DNA of 64,000 nt from Myxococcota bacterium (lineage in GTDB: Bacteria > Myxococcota_A > UBA796 > JAFGLY01). The notes under the pieces are model-generated. The model saw only the letters and a list, made by a program, of their open reading frames with translations. It was not told the DNA's origin and searched no databases. How positions within the stretch are numbered: the first letter of the stretch is position 1; every line of letters starts with the position of its first letter. The translations under genes and the position numbers were made by a program. Below, piece by piece: positions 33,089 through 41,624 of the stretch. The stretch covers positions 21,757 to 85,756 of the forward strand of contig JAJRWT010000098.1 in NCBI GenBank assembly GCA_024276675.1. The letters are read 5' to 3'.

Positions 33089-34762
33089 ATGGCCATCAGA
33101 CACGCCACCAGACGTTTCCATGACGTCGGCGAATTCATGGACGAATACGAAAAAACCATCAGGCATGGAGCCATCTCCATTCCAGCGAGGGATCTTCCCG
33201 GTGAGTTGTCCACAGAACTTCGGCTGGACCTGGTCCTGCCGCTGATTGGGCGCGTCGGTCCCATCGACGCCCAGCTTCTGCACCAGGATCCGGAACGGGG
33301 GGCTGGGCTGAATATTCCCCAACTGCCCCCACAAGTGGACAAGGCTATCAAGGATCTCCTCGACCTGGTGCAGCAGGTAAAGGAGTACCTGTTGGCCACC
33401 GGGCAGTTTTCAAAACGGGTTTCCTCGCCCGCCATCAGCTCCGTGCCGGCGGCACAGGCTGCCCGGCCCGGCGGGAGCACTCCTGTACGAAAAGCCTCGC
33501 CGCCCCCAGCGCCCTCTGGTCAGGAACCTGCCAGGGGCTTCGTTCTTCCCGACCTCTCCCAGATGGAACCGAGCATCCAGGGGGAACTGGGCAGCAAGGG
33601 CTTCAGGGAATGCCTCATTTCCCTGGCCATGGAACATCAGACGGGCATCTTGGTGCTTGTGGAAAACCAGGATCGACGCCGTTTCGGTTTCTGGTACAGG
33701 GGCGGGCCCGTTGGTTGGCGCACCGAGCCCCTGGACGAAAGCGAAGTGCTTGGCGTGCTCCTCTACAGAGCAGGCAAGCTGACGGAAGAACAACTGGCGA
33801 AAAGCCTGGAGCTGGCCGAAGCCGATGGTATCCGGCAGGGCGAGGCTCTCATGAACATGGGCGTATTGTCCTTTCCCCAGCTCGTCATGGTCCTGCAAAA
33901 ACAAGTGGAGTTCATCCTGCAGAAGGTGATGCGCCTGCAAGAGGGCCTCTGGGCCTTCTATCCCCTGGAGAGTCTTCCAGAGAACTTCGCCACCCCCCCC
34001 CTGCGCCTGCTGACCATCCTGTTCAGGGCTCTGAAGGCCCACACCAAAGAAATGGCCCTGGAGAGTATCGCTGCTTCCCACAGGTCAAACCTGGATCGCT
34101 ACGTGTTCCTTGCCGATGGAGTGGAGAGCGTGTTGGAGGAGATCAACTTCACTCCGGCGGAACGCAAATTCATGGAAATCATGCGCTCCAACTCCTGGCG
34201 TCTGAGGGAGCTGTTCAGTGTTTCCAACTTGAGCCGCGGGGAAACCGCGGCAACCATCTGGGCCCTCAACCAGATGGACTTCATCGACTATCGCGTCCAT
34301 GAAACCAGGGAACGTTTCCTTGCCAGGGTGGGCACACGCATACAGACAAAGGAAAAGCAACTGGGGCCGGGAACCCACTTCGACATCCTGGAAGTTCACT
34401 GGATCTCACTCCCCCACGAAATCGAACAATCCTACCGACGTCTCAAGAAGGAGTTCGCGGCCAGTGGCCGCTACCGGGATCTTCCCCCGAATCTCGAAAA
34501 GGCTGTCAGGAAGATCTCCCGGGCCATCGAGGCCTCCTACCTGTTCTTGAAAGACGACAAAAAACGCAGGGCCTACCGAGAAGAGGTCATCGAGGCAGGA
34601 AAAATAGAAGCCTCCGCTGAAATCCTGGCCAAAAAGGGTGAGATGGCAATAATGAAGGCGGATCGTGGCGAGGCGCTCAACTGCTGGGGAAAGGCCCTGG
34701 AGTTGATGCCCGGGATGGCAGCGTATCGAGATGGTCTGGAACGTGCCCGTGCCCTTGGCTGA
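33089..34762 (+). CDS. PilZ-like / DUF4388-like / degenerate J-domain protein
   Basis: The 557-residue protein has an N-terminal PilZ-like segment (about 1-110: FMDEYEKTIRHGAISIPARD, resembling the domain at the end of the nearby Hsp70). A Pro-rich hinge follows. The region about 155-420 matches the DUF4388/PATAN pattern (FRECLISLAMEHQTGILVLV, RFGFWYRGGPVGW, and a helical part). Residues about 432-515 form a J-like fold (FDILEVHW, EIEQSYRRLKKEFA, FLKDDKKRRAYREE). The HPD tripeptide needed to stimulate Hsp70 ATPase is absent; the loop reads EFAASGRYRD. A TPR-like tail ends the protein. It may act as a non-catalytic adaptor. A terminator-like hairpin follows. Confidence 0.85.
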   Translation: MAIRHATRRFHDVGEFMDEYEKTIRHGAISIPARDLPGELSTELRLDLVLPLIGRVGPIDAQLLHQDPERGAGLNIPQLPPQVDKAIKDLLDLVQQVKEYLLATGQFSKRVSSPAISSVPAAQAARPGGSTPVRKASPPPAPSGQEPARGFVLPDLSQMEPSIQGELGSKGFRECLISLAMEHQTGILVLVENQDRRRFGFWYRGGPVGWRTEPLDESEVLGVLLYRAGKLTEEQLAKSLELAEADGIRQGEALMNMGVLSFPQLVMVLQKQVEFILQKVMRLQEGLWAFYPLESLPENFATPPLRLLTILFRALKAHTKEMALESIAASHRSNLDRYVFLADGVESVLEEINFTPAERKFMEIMRSNSWRLRELFSVSNLSRGETAATIWALNQMDFIDYRVHETRERFLARVGTRIQTKEKQLGPGTHFDILEVHWISLPHEIEQSYRRLKKEFAASGRYRDLPPNLEKAVRKISRAIEASYLFLKDDKKRRAYREEVIEAGKIEASAEILAKKGEMAIMKADRGEALNCWGKALELMPGMAAYRDGLERARALG

Positions 34763-34767
34763 AGCCG

Positions 34768-34789
34768 GACCGACACATCGGTTCTTTTT
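34768..34789 (+). terminator. Short intrinsic terminator after the PilZ/J-like gene
   Basis: ACCGA (34769-34773) pairs with TCGGT (34778-34782) across a CACA loop. A C and five T residues follow at once. The stem is only five pairs, with a G-T extension, so efficiency is uncertain, but position six bases after the stop codon fits. The convergent gene ends at 34827. Confidence 0.5.
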
Positions 34790-34826
34790 GCAATGGGAAG
34801 GCGTTGGCGGGTCTTCTGCCTTGGCG

Positions 34827-35822
34827 TCAACGTGGTCGGGAGGACCACGTGGCGCTGTCGTAGACACCCCGTGACGGGGACCAGTCCGCTGCCGGGTGAA
34901 GGGCGATTTCTGGCAGGGGAGAGGGAAAGAAAGTCTCCAGCTCGCCCATGTTGCTGGACATCCCGGCCGAGCCCAGGCGGAGCCGGACCCGGGCAAACTT
35001 GGTATTGTAGCAGTAGCCCACGCGACCGTCGGGGAACCTGTAACGAAGACCAACCAGGTCGGACAGGTAACACTTCATGGAAAGCTCCACACCACGATAT
35101 CCAACTGTCCAGGAAGTTTCATCGAAGCGCCCGTGACCCGGCCAGTGTCTGAACTTGTTCATGCTACGGGAGCCTTCAGGTCCAAGGAACAACAGAGTCG
35201 AGAGAGCTGGTGTCACCCATGGTCCCAGGCGCAGCCGCGCCGAGAAGCCATCCACGGTTCTTCCCTGGACGCCGTCGTCCCAGATGCCACAGTTGCCGTA
35301 GGCATAGCTCCAGGCGTGCTCGGTACCCCAGTTGTGCCCACGCAGTCCCGTCCATTGCCGGACATCAGTCCTGTTTCCATCCAGGACGACGTGACCTTCA
35401 AAGCAGAGGTTGGGGACAGGTGTGAGGATCTTCTTCTTGGGGAAACCGCCGTCATACAGCGCTTCGCTGCGAAAATGCTGCAACGGACCCAGCCCACCGG
35501 AGAGGGACAGATCCCAGGTTGCCGCTCCCAGGGTTCCCCTTGCCAGATGAGGTTCCAGGCGGACGCTTCCAGCCTCCACCTGTGGGCCGGGGCCGAAACG
35601 CAGGTCCTTCCAGGGTACATCGCTGCGAAACACCCGGGGCGGGCTTCCCCTGGTCAACCAGATGAACCACAGTTCCGCCACGTGATCGCCACCATCCGGT
35701 CTGAAGAGTGTGTGCTTGATCCACATGGCATGTTGGCCATCTGGGCTATTGGCCTTCAGGTAGTGGCTCTCGTAGATGCCCGTCTGGTTCAACGCCATCA
35801 CTCTGTCGTATGGGATATTCAT
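34827..35822 (-). CDS. Lipocalin-like protein, similar to hydroxyneurosporene synthase/CrtC or AttH type
   Basis: The 331-residue protein shows no signal peptide. It is strand-rich, with DGQHAMWIKHTLF, WDLSLSGG and a strongly patterned RGHNWGTEHAWSYAYGNC segment near residue 165. That motif, followed by beta strands with Trp and Gly, recalls the two-lobed lipocalin-like fold of CrtC carotenoid hydratases, AttH and tocopherol-cyclase-like proteins, which bind or hydrate hydrophobic terpenoids. Exact family placement is uncertain. The neighbour across the divergent 180 bases is an FAD-type oxidoreductase that resembles carotenoid-type amine oxidases. A joint terpenoid role is a tempting but unproven inference. 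Confidence 0.68.
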   Translation of the reverse strand: MNIPYDRVMALNQTGIYESHYLKANSPDGQHAMWIKHTLFRPDGGDHVAELWFIWLTRGSPPRVFRSDVPWKDLRFGPGPQVEAGSVRLEPHLARGTLGAATWDLSLSGGLGPLQHFRSEALYDGGFPKKKILTPVPNLCFEGHVVLDGNRTDVRQWTGLRGHNWGTEHAWSYAYGNCGIWDDGVQGRTVDGFSARLRLGPWVTPALSTLLFLGPEGSRSMNKFRHWPGHGRFDETSWTVGYRGVELSMKCYLSDLVGLRYRFPDGRVGYCYNTKFARVRLRLGSAGMSSNMGELETFFPSPLPEIALHPAADWSPSRGVYDSATWSSRPR

Positions 35823-36001
35823 GGTTTGATCCGAACCTGCTGTGAGGTGAGTTGTTACGGAAGCGGTCTTCTCCAGGGACCCTACACCATGAACAGGGGG
35901 CGTTTCAACGTTCAGTCGGATAGAGACCAGGAAGTTCCAGGGTACACCGAGACAGGGTCGTGAACGGCAAGGGTCTCGTCTGGCTCTGAACTGGAGGCGT
36001 C

Positions 36002-37354
36002 ATGGCATCCTTGGTGCTCGTGGTGGGGGCAGGTCCCGATGCCCTTCTGGCCGCGGCAGTGGCCTCGGCCATGGGGTTTCGCGTGAACTGCGCCCTTGCG
36101 GAACCCTATGCTGCTGCTCTCCGCAATCCCGACATTCCCCGCGACCTGGGCCATGTTGGCGATGTCCCCATCGACCCGGCAATAGCCAAGGCCCTCGGTG
36201 GGTTTGTCAAACTACAGCATGATTCACCCACATCGGGTCGGGCTGTGTTCCACAACGGCCGATTGCGACCTCTGCCGCTGAGGCCACGGGATCTATGCCG
36301 CCTCCTGGAACCCTCACTTGCGGCCCAGGTGCTCTGGGGTTTGACAAGGGCACGACTGGCCGATGAACTGGGTGATCTGCTGGGAACCTGGAGAGAGATA
36401 CGCTCCTACCGTGATTGGGTGTGTACCCAGTTCGGCGAACCGATTTTCGATCTTCTTCACAGCCACTACTGTGCCAGGCGCTGGGGTTCACCCTTCGACA
36501 TGTCCGCCAGCGTGGCCCGTCTGCACCACGGATGCCCTTCTTCAGGTACTCTCCTGACCCCCCGGCTCCCTCCACGGGATTTCCTGAAAAGACAGGTGGA
36601 GCTGGTGGAGGCGTCAGGTGGCGGCCTGTACCTGAATTCCCCCCTGCGAAGTTTCCTTCTCGAAGACGGGCAGGTAGTGGGAGCCTATCTGGTGGGTAGA
36701 ACCGAGCCCCTCCTGGGCAGGGTGCTGGCGGCAATCCCGCCCGCGGCCGTGCTGAAGGCTCTCGACCCCACGGCTGCAAAGGCCCTGGGAGCGGATGTGG
36801 GGCATTTGAAAGCTCGGCATTCGGTACAGGTGATGGTCCCCGTGAAATCAGACCATCTGCCTCGAGAGATCCACCTGATGGATCCGGGCATTCCTTTCTT
36901 CCGGATCCTGCGCCCCGCTGCACTCCCAGCCTGCGGCCAATTGGCGGGGTGCCTGGTACTCCATGCCAACATCGACGAGGCCGATCCCCTCTGGACCGAA
37001 GACGACCAACACTGGGGCGAGTTGGCCAGGCAGAGCCTTGCCGATTCCGGCCTGGCCGTTCCCACGGGTGGCAACACGCGGGTCAATCGCCTGCGGAACC
37101 ACGAAGCCCAGTGGACGATGGGCTGGCATCCCACGTGGATGAAAGCCACCGAAACCTACCAGGAGATTGGGCTGGCGGGAACAGGCAGGTCGGGCTCATT
37201 CGCCCCCATCTCGCCTTCCCGGGAAATTGCGCTGACCGTGAGTGTCCTCTCCGAAGACATCGTAGGCCTGAGAGATACCTACCGGAGCCACGTGGACCCT
37301 CCCACCGCCACCGAGCGCAGGAGCGTCTCCATCATGGATATCGTAGTAGCCTGA
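36002..37354 (+). CDS. FAD/NAD(P)-binding oxidoreductase, amine-oxidase/protoporphyrinogen-oxidase-like
   Basis: The 450-residue protein begins ASLVLVVGAGPDALLAAAVASAMG, a Rossmann dinucleotide-binding motif with the third Gly of GxGxxG replaced by Ala-Leu. Later segments (FHNGRLRPLPLRP, the RWGSPFDMSASVARL helix, GGLYLNSPLRSFLLEDGQVVG) match the layout of FAD-dependent protoporphyrinogen oxidase and related desaturases: a substrate-domain helix bundle, then a strand binding FAD. The C-terminal TGRSGSFAPISP could correspond to the second FAD contact. The substrate is unknown. The altered glycine pattern means FAD binding should be checked. tRNA-Leu follows on the opposite strand. Confidence 0.75.
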   Translation: MASLVLVVGAGPDALLAAAVASAMGFRVNCALAEPYAAALRNPDIPRDLGHVGDVPIDPAIAKALGGFVKLQHDSPTSGRAVFHNGRLRPLPLRPRDLCRLLEPSLAAQVLWGLTRARLADELGDLLGTWREIRSYRDWVCTQFGEPIFDLLHSHYCARRWGSPFDMSASVARLHHGCPSSGTLLTPRLPPRDFLKRQVELVEASGGGLYLNSPLRSFLLEDGQVVGAYLVGRTEPLLGRVLAAIPPAAVLKALDPTAAKALGADVGHLKARHSVQVMVPVKSDHLPREIHLMDPGIPFFRILRPAALPACGQLAGCLVLHANIDEADPLWTEDDQHWGELARQSLADSGLAVPTGGNTRVNRLRNHEAQWTMGWHPTWMKATETYQEIGLAGTGRSGSFAPISPSREIALTVSVLSEDIVGLRDTYRSHVDPPTATERRSVSIMDIVVA

Positions 37355-37424
37355 ACCTGTTGTCCCGGGCGCATCACCGCCCAGTCCGGAGATGGCGGCG
37401 GGAATGCGTTCAGGACATGGAGGG

Positions 37425-37506
37425 TGGGGGCGGTGGGAATCGAACCCACACGGTCTTTGACCACTCGATTTTGAGTCGAGCGCGTCTGCCATTCCGCCAC
37501 GCCCCC
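37425..37506 (-). tRNA. tRNA-Leu (anticodon CAA)
   Basis: The minus strand folds as a class II tRNA. The acceptor arms are GGGGGCG and CGCCCCC. The D arm follows (GGCGGAATGGCAGACGCG), then an anticodon stem CTCGA/TCGAG with loop CTCAAAA giving anticodon CAA, a short variable arm, and a T arm GTGGG-TTCGATT-CCCAC. The discriminator base is A. The length is 82 bases and no CCA is encoded, so it must be added after transcription. It reads UUG. Confidence 0.95.
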
Positions 37507-37807
37507 GCATATTCAGTCCGTGGACCGCCAGGCATCTAACAACACCCGCGGGCAGTTGCCAGCCATGAAGTTGAAGCTCTCATGGGAGATACGGGTGCAG
37601 ATGCGCCCCATATCCGATAAGCGGTCAAGATGACGGACACAGGCATCCCGTTGTGTTCGATTCCCGTCAAATTCGAGTCGGTGAAGCTGGCCACCCTGGC
37701 CAGTAGCTTTCGATTCTCGTAGACTCCATGAATCAGCCCGTTGCTGGAAGCCAGAGCACAGACTACCTGCCGGGCATCTTCAACAACACGGAGCACCAGG
37801 AAGGGTT
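37507..37807. other. About 300-base intergenic region without a confident gene
   Basis: Between tRNA-Leu and the pseudo-receiver gene I see no clear gene. A minus-strand frame of 86 codons (37536-37796) exists but lacks recognisable features, a strong ribosome site or homologous motifs. It could be a spurious frame or an unrecognised small protein. No obvious terminator or repeat was found. Confidence 0.45.
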
Positions 37808-38605
37808 ATGGCCAAGCGCTCCATTTTGGTGGCTGATCCGGATCCGGCCACTTCGAGGAAAGTCAGAAGAGCACTGGACAGCACCGTGCTGGGCGTGCAA
37901 CACGCCTGCAGCTTGGCTGAAGCCGAATCGAAGCTTGGCAACGACGACATCGCCGTGGTCTTGACAGCCCTGAGCTTTCCAGACGGCAACGCCTACGAAC
38001 TCGCCAGAAAAATCCGTGCCACGACTTCCGGCACCCCCGTTTTCATCCTCTATGGCGGATTCGACGTCATGGACCCCCATCTCGCCCGGGAGAGCGGAGT
38101 GGCAGGAGGCATAAGGCGCCCCCTTTCGACAGATTCACTCCTGGCCCATCTCGAATCCGTCGTGGGCGGCCTGGACTCTCCAGTATTACCAACCACCCAA
38201 CAGGATCTCCCCGCATCCACTCCCGAGGACCTCCCCGGCTCCAACATCGAAGACCTGACAGATCCCTTCCGCGATGCCAGTTCGCCACGTGGGCCTCAAG
38301 GGGCTCGTACCCCACTGGTGAGCAACGAGCGAATCGCCACGTTCATACCCAACGACTACGAATCCCTCCCCCACGTGGCCGTGGACCCGACAGTGGTAAA
38401 CGAAGCCATGGAGCACGCCATAATGGCAGCCCTGCCCGAAGCCCTGGAGATCTTGCTGGAAAAATCACTCCGCACTTCCAGCCCCATAAGAGTCATCATC
38501 GAGCAGGCTCTGGTTCGTACCGTCGAAAAACGCCTGCCAGAGACAACCAGGCAGGTGTTGCTGCAAATGGCTCGCGAAGGCACATTGAAGGAAGAAAAAC
38601 CCTGA
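37808..38605 (+). CDS. Pseudo-receiver protein
   Basis: The 265-residue protein begins with a CheY-like receiver fold (ILVADPDPATSRKVRRAL, VVLTALSFPDGNAYELARKI, and PVFILYGG). The acidic pair Asp10 and Asp12 that binds Mg is kept. The phosphoacceptor Asp is missing: the strand reads VVLTALSFPD, with Thr-Ala where Asp is expected. The later Lys is replaced (GIRRPLS for the usual KP). It is thus unlikely to be phosphorylated in the usual way. A Pro/Ser/Asp-rich linker follows, then a helical C-terminal segment of about 75 residues (VNEAMEHAIMAALPEALEI). Possibly a protein-interaction module. The next gene, nadC, begins about 25 bases later. Confidence 0.8.
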   Translation: MAKRSILVADPDPATSRKVRRALDSTVLGVQHACSLAEAESKLGNDDIAVVLTALSFPDGNAYELARKIRATTSGTPVFILYGGFDVMDPHLARESGVAGGIRRPLSTDSLLAHLESVVGGLDSPVLPTTQQDLPASTPEDLPGSNIEDLTDPFRDASSPRGPQGARTPLVSNERIATFIPNDYESLPHVAVDPTVVNEAMEHAIMAALPEALEILLEKSLRTSSPIRVIIEQALVRTVEKRLPETTRQVLLQMAREGTLKEEKP

Positions 38606-38629
38606 TCCGGTCCTTGATTTCGTTCCGGA

Positions 38630-39523
38630 TTGCACCCGACGCCAGATCCCTCTGTACCGGGCACATTGAAACACTTGCAGCAAGGCTCAAATCCATTGCT
38701 ACTGGAAAAACTCGTAGATCTCGCCCTTGAAGAAGACATCGGCCCGGGCGACATTACCACTCTGGCCTGCGTGCCCGCCCACCTGGAGGGCGGGGCCCGG
38801 ATAGTGACCAGGCAGGACCTGGTACTTGCCGGTCAGGAGGTGGCCGAAGCCGTTTTCCGCGCCCGCGGCTCCAAATATCGCGCATGCGCAGCCGACGGCG
38901 ACAATCTCGGAGTTGGTTCGACCGTGGGTGAGATCACGGGCCCTCTTCGCTCCATTCTCATGACTGAGCGCGTGGCCCTCAACTTCCTCATGGAACTTTC
39001 GGGTATCGCCAGCACGACCAGGCTCCACGTGGAAGCCGCGGCGGGCGCTTTTGCCGTCGTTGACACGCGAAAGACCACCCCCTTGCACAGGTCCCTGCAA
39101 AAAGCAGCCGTCAGGGCTGGAGGTGCCCGCAACCACAGGTTTTCCCTGTTTGACGGCGTCCTTGTCAAGGACAACCACATCCGTGCAGTGGGCAGCATAA
39201 CGGAAGCCGTACACAGAGTTCGTTCACGAGCCCACCATCTCATGCGTATCCAGGTGGAAGTGCGGAACGTGGCAGAGGGGCGGGAGGCGTTGGCGGCAGG
39301 GGCCGATGCTCTCTTGCTGGACAACATGGGCACCTCCGCCCTTCGGCACGCGCTGGCTGTTTTCAAGGGGAAGGTCCTGCTGGAGGCCAGCGGAAACATG
39401 ACCCCTGAACGTCTGGCCATGTTGGCATCAACAGGGCCCAGGCCCGACCTGGTGAGCGTCGGGGGATTGGTACACCAGGCACGATGGGTGGACCTCTCGC
39501 TGGAACTTACCGCTGTCCCCTGA
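38630..39523 (+). CDS. nadC: Nicotinate-nucleotide pyrophosphorylase (quinolinate phosphoribosyltransferase)
   Basis: NadC converts quinolinate and PRPP to nicotinate mononucleotide, the first committed step after quinolinate in NAD synthesis. DTRKTTPLHRSLQKAAVR, GARNHRFSLFDGVLVKDNH and LLDNMGTSALRHA, with LLEASGNMT near the end, are diagnostic. The frame gives 297 residues from a TTG at 38630; TTG 38666 is another option, and I am unsure which is used, as neither has a strong site. It heads the nadC-birA-coaX cluster, with birA 22 bases downstream. Confidence 0.95.
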   Translation: MHPTPDPSVPGTLKHLQQGSNPLLLEKLVDLALEEDIGPGDITTLACVPAHLEGGARIVTRQDLVLAGQEVAEAVFRARGSKYRACAADGDNLGVGSTVGEITGPLRSILMTERVALNFLMELSGIASTTRLHVEAAAGAFAVVDTRKTTPLHRSLQKAAVRAGGARNHRFSLFDGVLVKDNHIRAVGSITEAVHRVRSRAHHLMRIQVEVRNVAEGREALAAGADALLLDNMGTSALRHALAVFKGKVLLEASGNMTPERLAMLASTGPRPDLVSVGGLVHQARWVDLSLELTAVP

Positions 39524-39545
39524 AGGAACCCCGGACAGAACATCG

Positions 39546-40514
39546 ATGACCACCGATCTCGATTCACTGCTGCTGGATCTGCTCTCCGACGGTGGGTTCG
39601 TTTCCAGAACCCACCTGACCGATTCCCTCTCCATCTCGCCGTCGGAGTTGGAGCGGCGTCTGCTGGATCTGGAGAGCGAGGGATGCAGTATTCGGCGGCG
39701 AGGATCCCGGTTGTCGCTGGACTGTGCCAATGGATTCGGCCAGGCAGTCATCTCCTGGCGCCTGGGCAGGAAGATCCATTTTTTCGACTCGCTTGGCTCC
39801 ACCAACAGCAAGGCATGGGAGCTGGCTGGCGATGGTGCTGGGGCGGGCACGCTGGTAGTGGCCGACTCCCAGACCGGGGGTCGTGGGCGCATGGGGCGCT
39901 CATGGTGGTCGCCCCCCGGCACCAACCTGTACTTCTCGCTGCTTCTCCGCCCCGACATCACTCCCCACCAGGCGCCGCTGCTGGGCTTGAGCGCCGCGTA
40001 TTCCATGGCGGAGTTGCTGGATCTCCAGGTCAAGTGGCCCAACGACCTGGTCACCGCCCATGGGAAGAAGCTCTGCGGTTTCCTGGCCGAAATGGAACTG
40101 GACGGCGGGCAGGTGGCCTTCGTGATCCTCGGGGTGGGATTGAACGTCAACCAGACCGTTTTCCCCCAAGACCTTCCCCTCGCCACCAGCCTACGCAACG
40201 AAAGGGGCCATCTCCATGATCGAGCTTCTCTGCTGGCACGAATCGTCCTTGGCGTCGAATCCGGCCTCCGGCGGCATCGCCACGACTCCGCCGCTCTCAT
40301 GGAAGGTCTCAGGCAGCGAAGCCACACCCTGGGAAGGCACGTGAAGATCAGCCTGGGCAGTCCAGCCTCCACCGGGGAGCAAGGCTCCTTCGTGGAGGGT
40401 TTGGCGGTCGATATCCGGACCGATGGAGCGTTGGTCCTCCAACTGGATGACGGCACCACCAGGCTGGTCAGGGCCGGCGACGTGGAAACGACATCATCCA
40501 GAATTCACTCGTAG
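39546..40514 (+). CDS. birA: Biotin-protein ligase with N-terminal HTH (BirA)
   Basis: BirA makes biotinyl-AMP and attaches biotin to the carboxyl carrier protein. In bifunctional forms it also represses biotin genes. Residues 1-60 form a winged-helix-like domain (LLSDGGFVSRTHL, LSISPSELERRLLDLE). The ligase domain has GSTNSKAWELA, GGRGRMGRSWWSPPG, VKWPNDLV, KLCGFLAEM and LGVGLNVNQ. A C-terminal SH3-like part follows (EGLAVDIRTDGALVLQL). Length 322 residues, matching the bifunctional class. Whether it binds DNA here cannot be told. It sits between nadC and coaX; a MITE-like repeat copy follows 27 bases after its stop. Confidence 0.95.
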   Translation: MTTDLDSLLLDLLSDGGFVSRTHLTDSLSISPSELERRLLDLESEGCSIRRRGSRLSLDCANGFGQAVISWRLGRKIHFFDSLGSTNSKAWELAGDGAGAGTLVVADSQTGGRGRMGRSWWSPPGTNLYFSLLLRPDITPHQAPLLGLSAAYSMAELLDLQVKWPNDLVTAHGKKLCGFLAEMELDGGQVAFVILGVGLNVNQTVFPQDLPLATSLRNERGHLHDRASLLARIVLGVESGLRRHRHDSAALMEGLRQRSHTLGRHVKISLGSPASTGEQGSFVEGLAVDIRTDGALVLQLDDGTTRLVRAGDVETTSSRIHS

Positions 40515-40540
40515 GTCTACGCTCCTTTCCAGGGGTACCA

Positions 40541-40739
40541 GGAGCCGTCGGGAAAGCTCGGGCCCGCTGCGGTGCGCCATGCGCTACTGCGCTGGGCCCT
40601 GCTGGAGATCGTGCGTTTTGACGTATTTCGATTCGCCTTCAACGCCCGATATCCAGCAGAGCCCCGCTCGCTACGCGCCTGGCGTCCCTCGCCGGGGCCC
40701 GAGCCGGCTGTTTCCTGCAGCTTCTTTCCCGACGGCTCC
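40541..40739 (-). repeat. MITE-like interspersed repeat, copy B (between birA and coaX)
   Basis: A 199-base element bounded by the same inverted ends as copy A (GGAGCCGTCGGGAAAG and its complement CTTTCCCGACGGCTCC). It lies in the opposite orientation to 7279-7570, sharing most of its length except for copy A's extra 78-base hairpin block. It also carries nested inverted blocks GCTCGGGCCC near one end and GGGCCCGAGC near the other. Flanking DNA is GTACCA on the left, compared with GTACTA beside copy A. The reading frame through it runs into coaX but is not conserved in copy A, so it is unlikely to be coding. Confidence 0.82.
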
Positions 40740-40859
40740 TGGTGGCGCTGGCAGTACTGGAGCCGGGAAGATAACAGGCTGCAGGTGCTGCTGGAGCATC
40801 ATGGGCCGCCCAGGGCACAGGCTGCTGCTTCAACTCCTCACAGGCCGTGGGAGCGTGAA

Positions 40860-41624
40860 ATGATCCTGGTAGTAGATGTGGGAAACACCAACACCGTCCT
40901 GGGCTTGATGGACGGTGGCGAGGTCCACCGCCACTGGCGCATCACCACGAGGCCGCGCACCACCGACGAGCTGGGCTTGTTGCTCCTTCAACTCCTGGAA
41001 CTCCAGAACATGGCACGGGCGAACGTCAAGGGAGCCGTGATCTCCTGCGTTGTTCCCAGCACTCTCTACGCCATCGAGAAATCCATTCGTCGCTATCTGA
41101 ACAAGAAGGCCCTGGTGGTGGGGCGAAAGCTGCGCACCGGCATGAGGGTGCGAATGGACAACCCACGCGAGGTGGGTTCCGACCGCATCGTCAACGCAGT
41201 GGCGGCGGTGGAGCGCTACGGAGGCCCCGTCATAGTGGTGGACTTCGGAACCGCCACCACCTTCGACTGTATAGACAGGGCCTGCGACTACGTCGGTGGA
41301 GTGATCGCCCCGGGCTTTCAGATTTCCGCCGAAGCCCTGTTCACCAGGACCAGCAAGCTGCCGCGGGTGGAAGTGGAACGTCCGCAACAGGTCATCGGCA
41401 CAAACACGGTTCGCTGCATGCAGTCAGGCTTGTATTGGGGTTATGTGGGTCTGGTGGACGAAATCGCCACGCGTTGCAAGAGCGAGTTGGGACCCGGCAC
41501 CCACTGCGTGGCCACCGGGGGCCTGTCAAATCTCCTGGCAAAGGACAGCCGCGTAATCGACGATGTGGATGCCTTTCTCACCTTGAGGGGTCTGTGGCTG
41601 TTGTGGGATCTAAACACGCCCTGA
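40860..41624 (+). CDS. coaX: Type III pantothenate kinase
   Basis: CoaX phosphorylates pantothenate, the first step of CoA synthesis. The 254-residue length fits. DVGNTNTVLGL is the phosphate-binding motif; GSDRIVNAVAAVERYG and VDFGTATTFDCID complete the ASKHA-type site, and VIAPGFQIS follows. I chose the ATG at 40860 because an upstream in-frame extension starting at 40572 is made mainly of the interspersed repeat and does not match CoaX. GGGAGCG lies just upstream as a ribosome site. panB and panC in the window provide its substrate pathway. Confidence 0.96.
   Translation: MILVVDVGNTNTVLGLMDGGEVHRHWRITTRPRTTDELGLLLLQLLELQNMARANVKGAVISCVVPSTLYAIEKSIRRYLNKKALVVGRKLRTGMRVRMDNPREVGSDRIVNAVAAVERYGGPVIVVDFGTATTFDCIDRACDYVGGVIAPGFQISAEALFTRTSKLPRVEVERPQQVIGTNTVRCMQSGLYWGYVGLVDEIATRCKSELGPGTHCVATGGLSNLLAKDSRVIDDVDAFLTLRGLWLLWDLNTP

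Noticed and set aside
37536..37796. Minus-strand frame of 86 codons between tRNA-Leu and the pseudo-receiver gene
   Set aside because: No ribosome site, motif or signal; composition unremarkable. Kept only as part of the intergenic entry.
39428..40459. Minus-strand frame of 343 codons opposite birA
   Set aside because: Antisense to a gene with clear biotin-ligase motifs.
40572..40859. In-frame 96-codon upstream extension of coaX
   Set aside because: Runs mainly through the interspersed repeat, is not conserved in copy A, and CoaX normally begins at the MILVVDVGNTNT segment.
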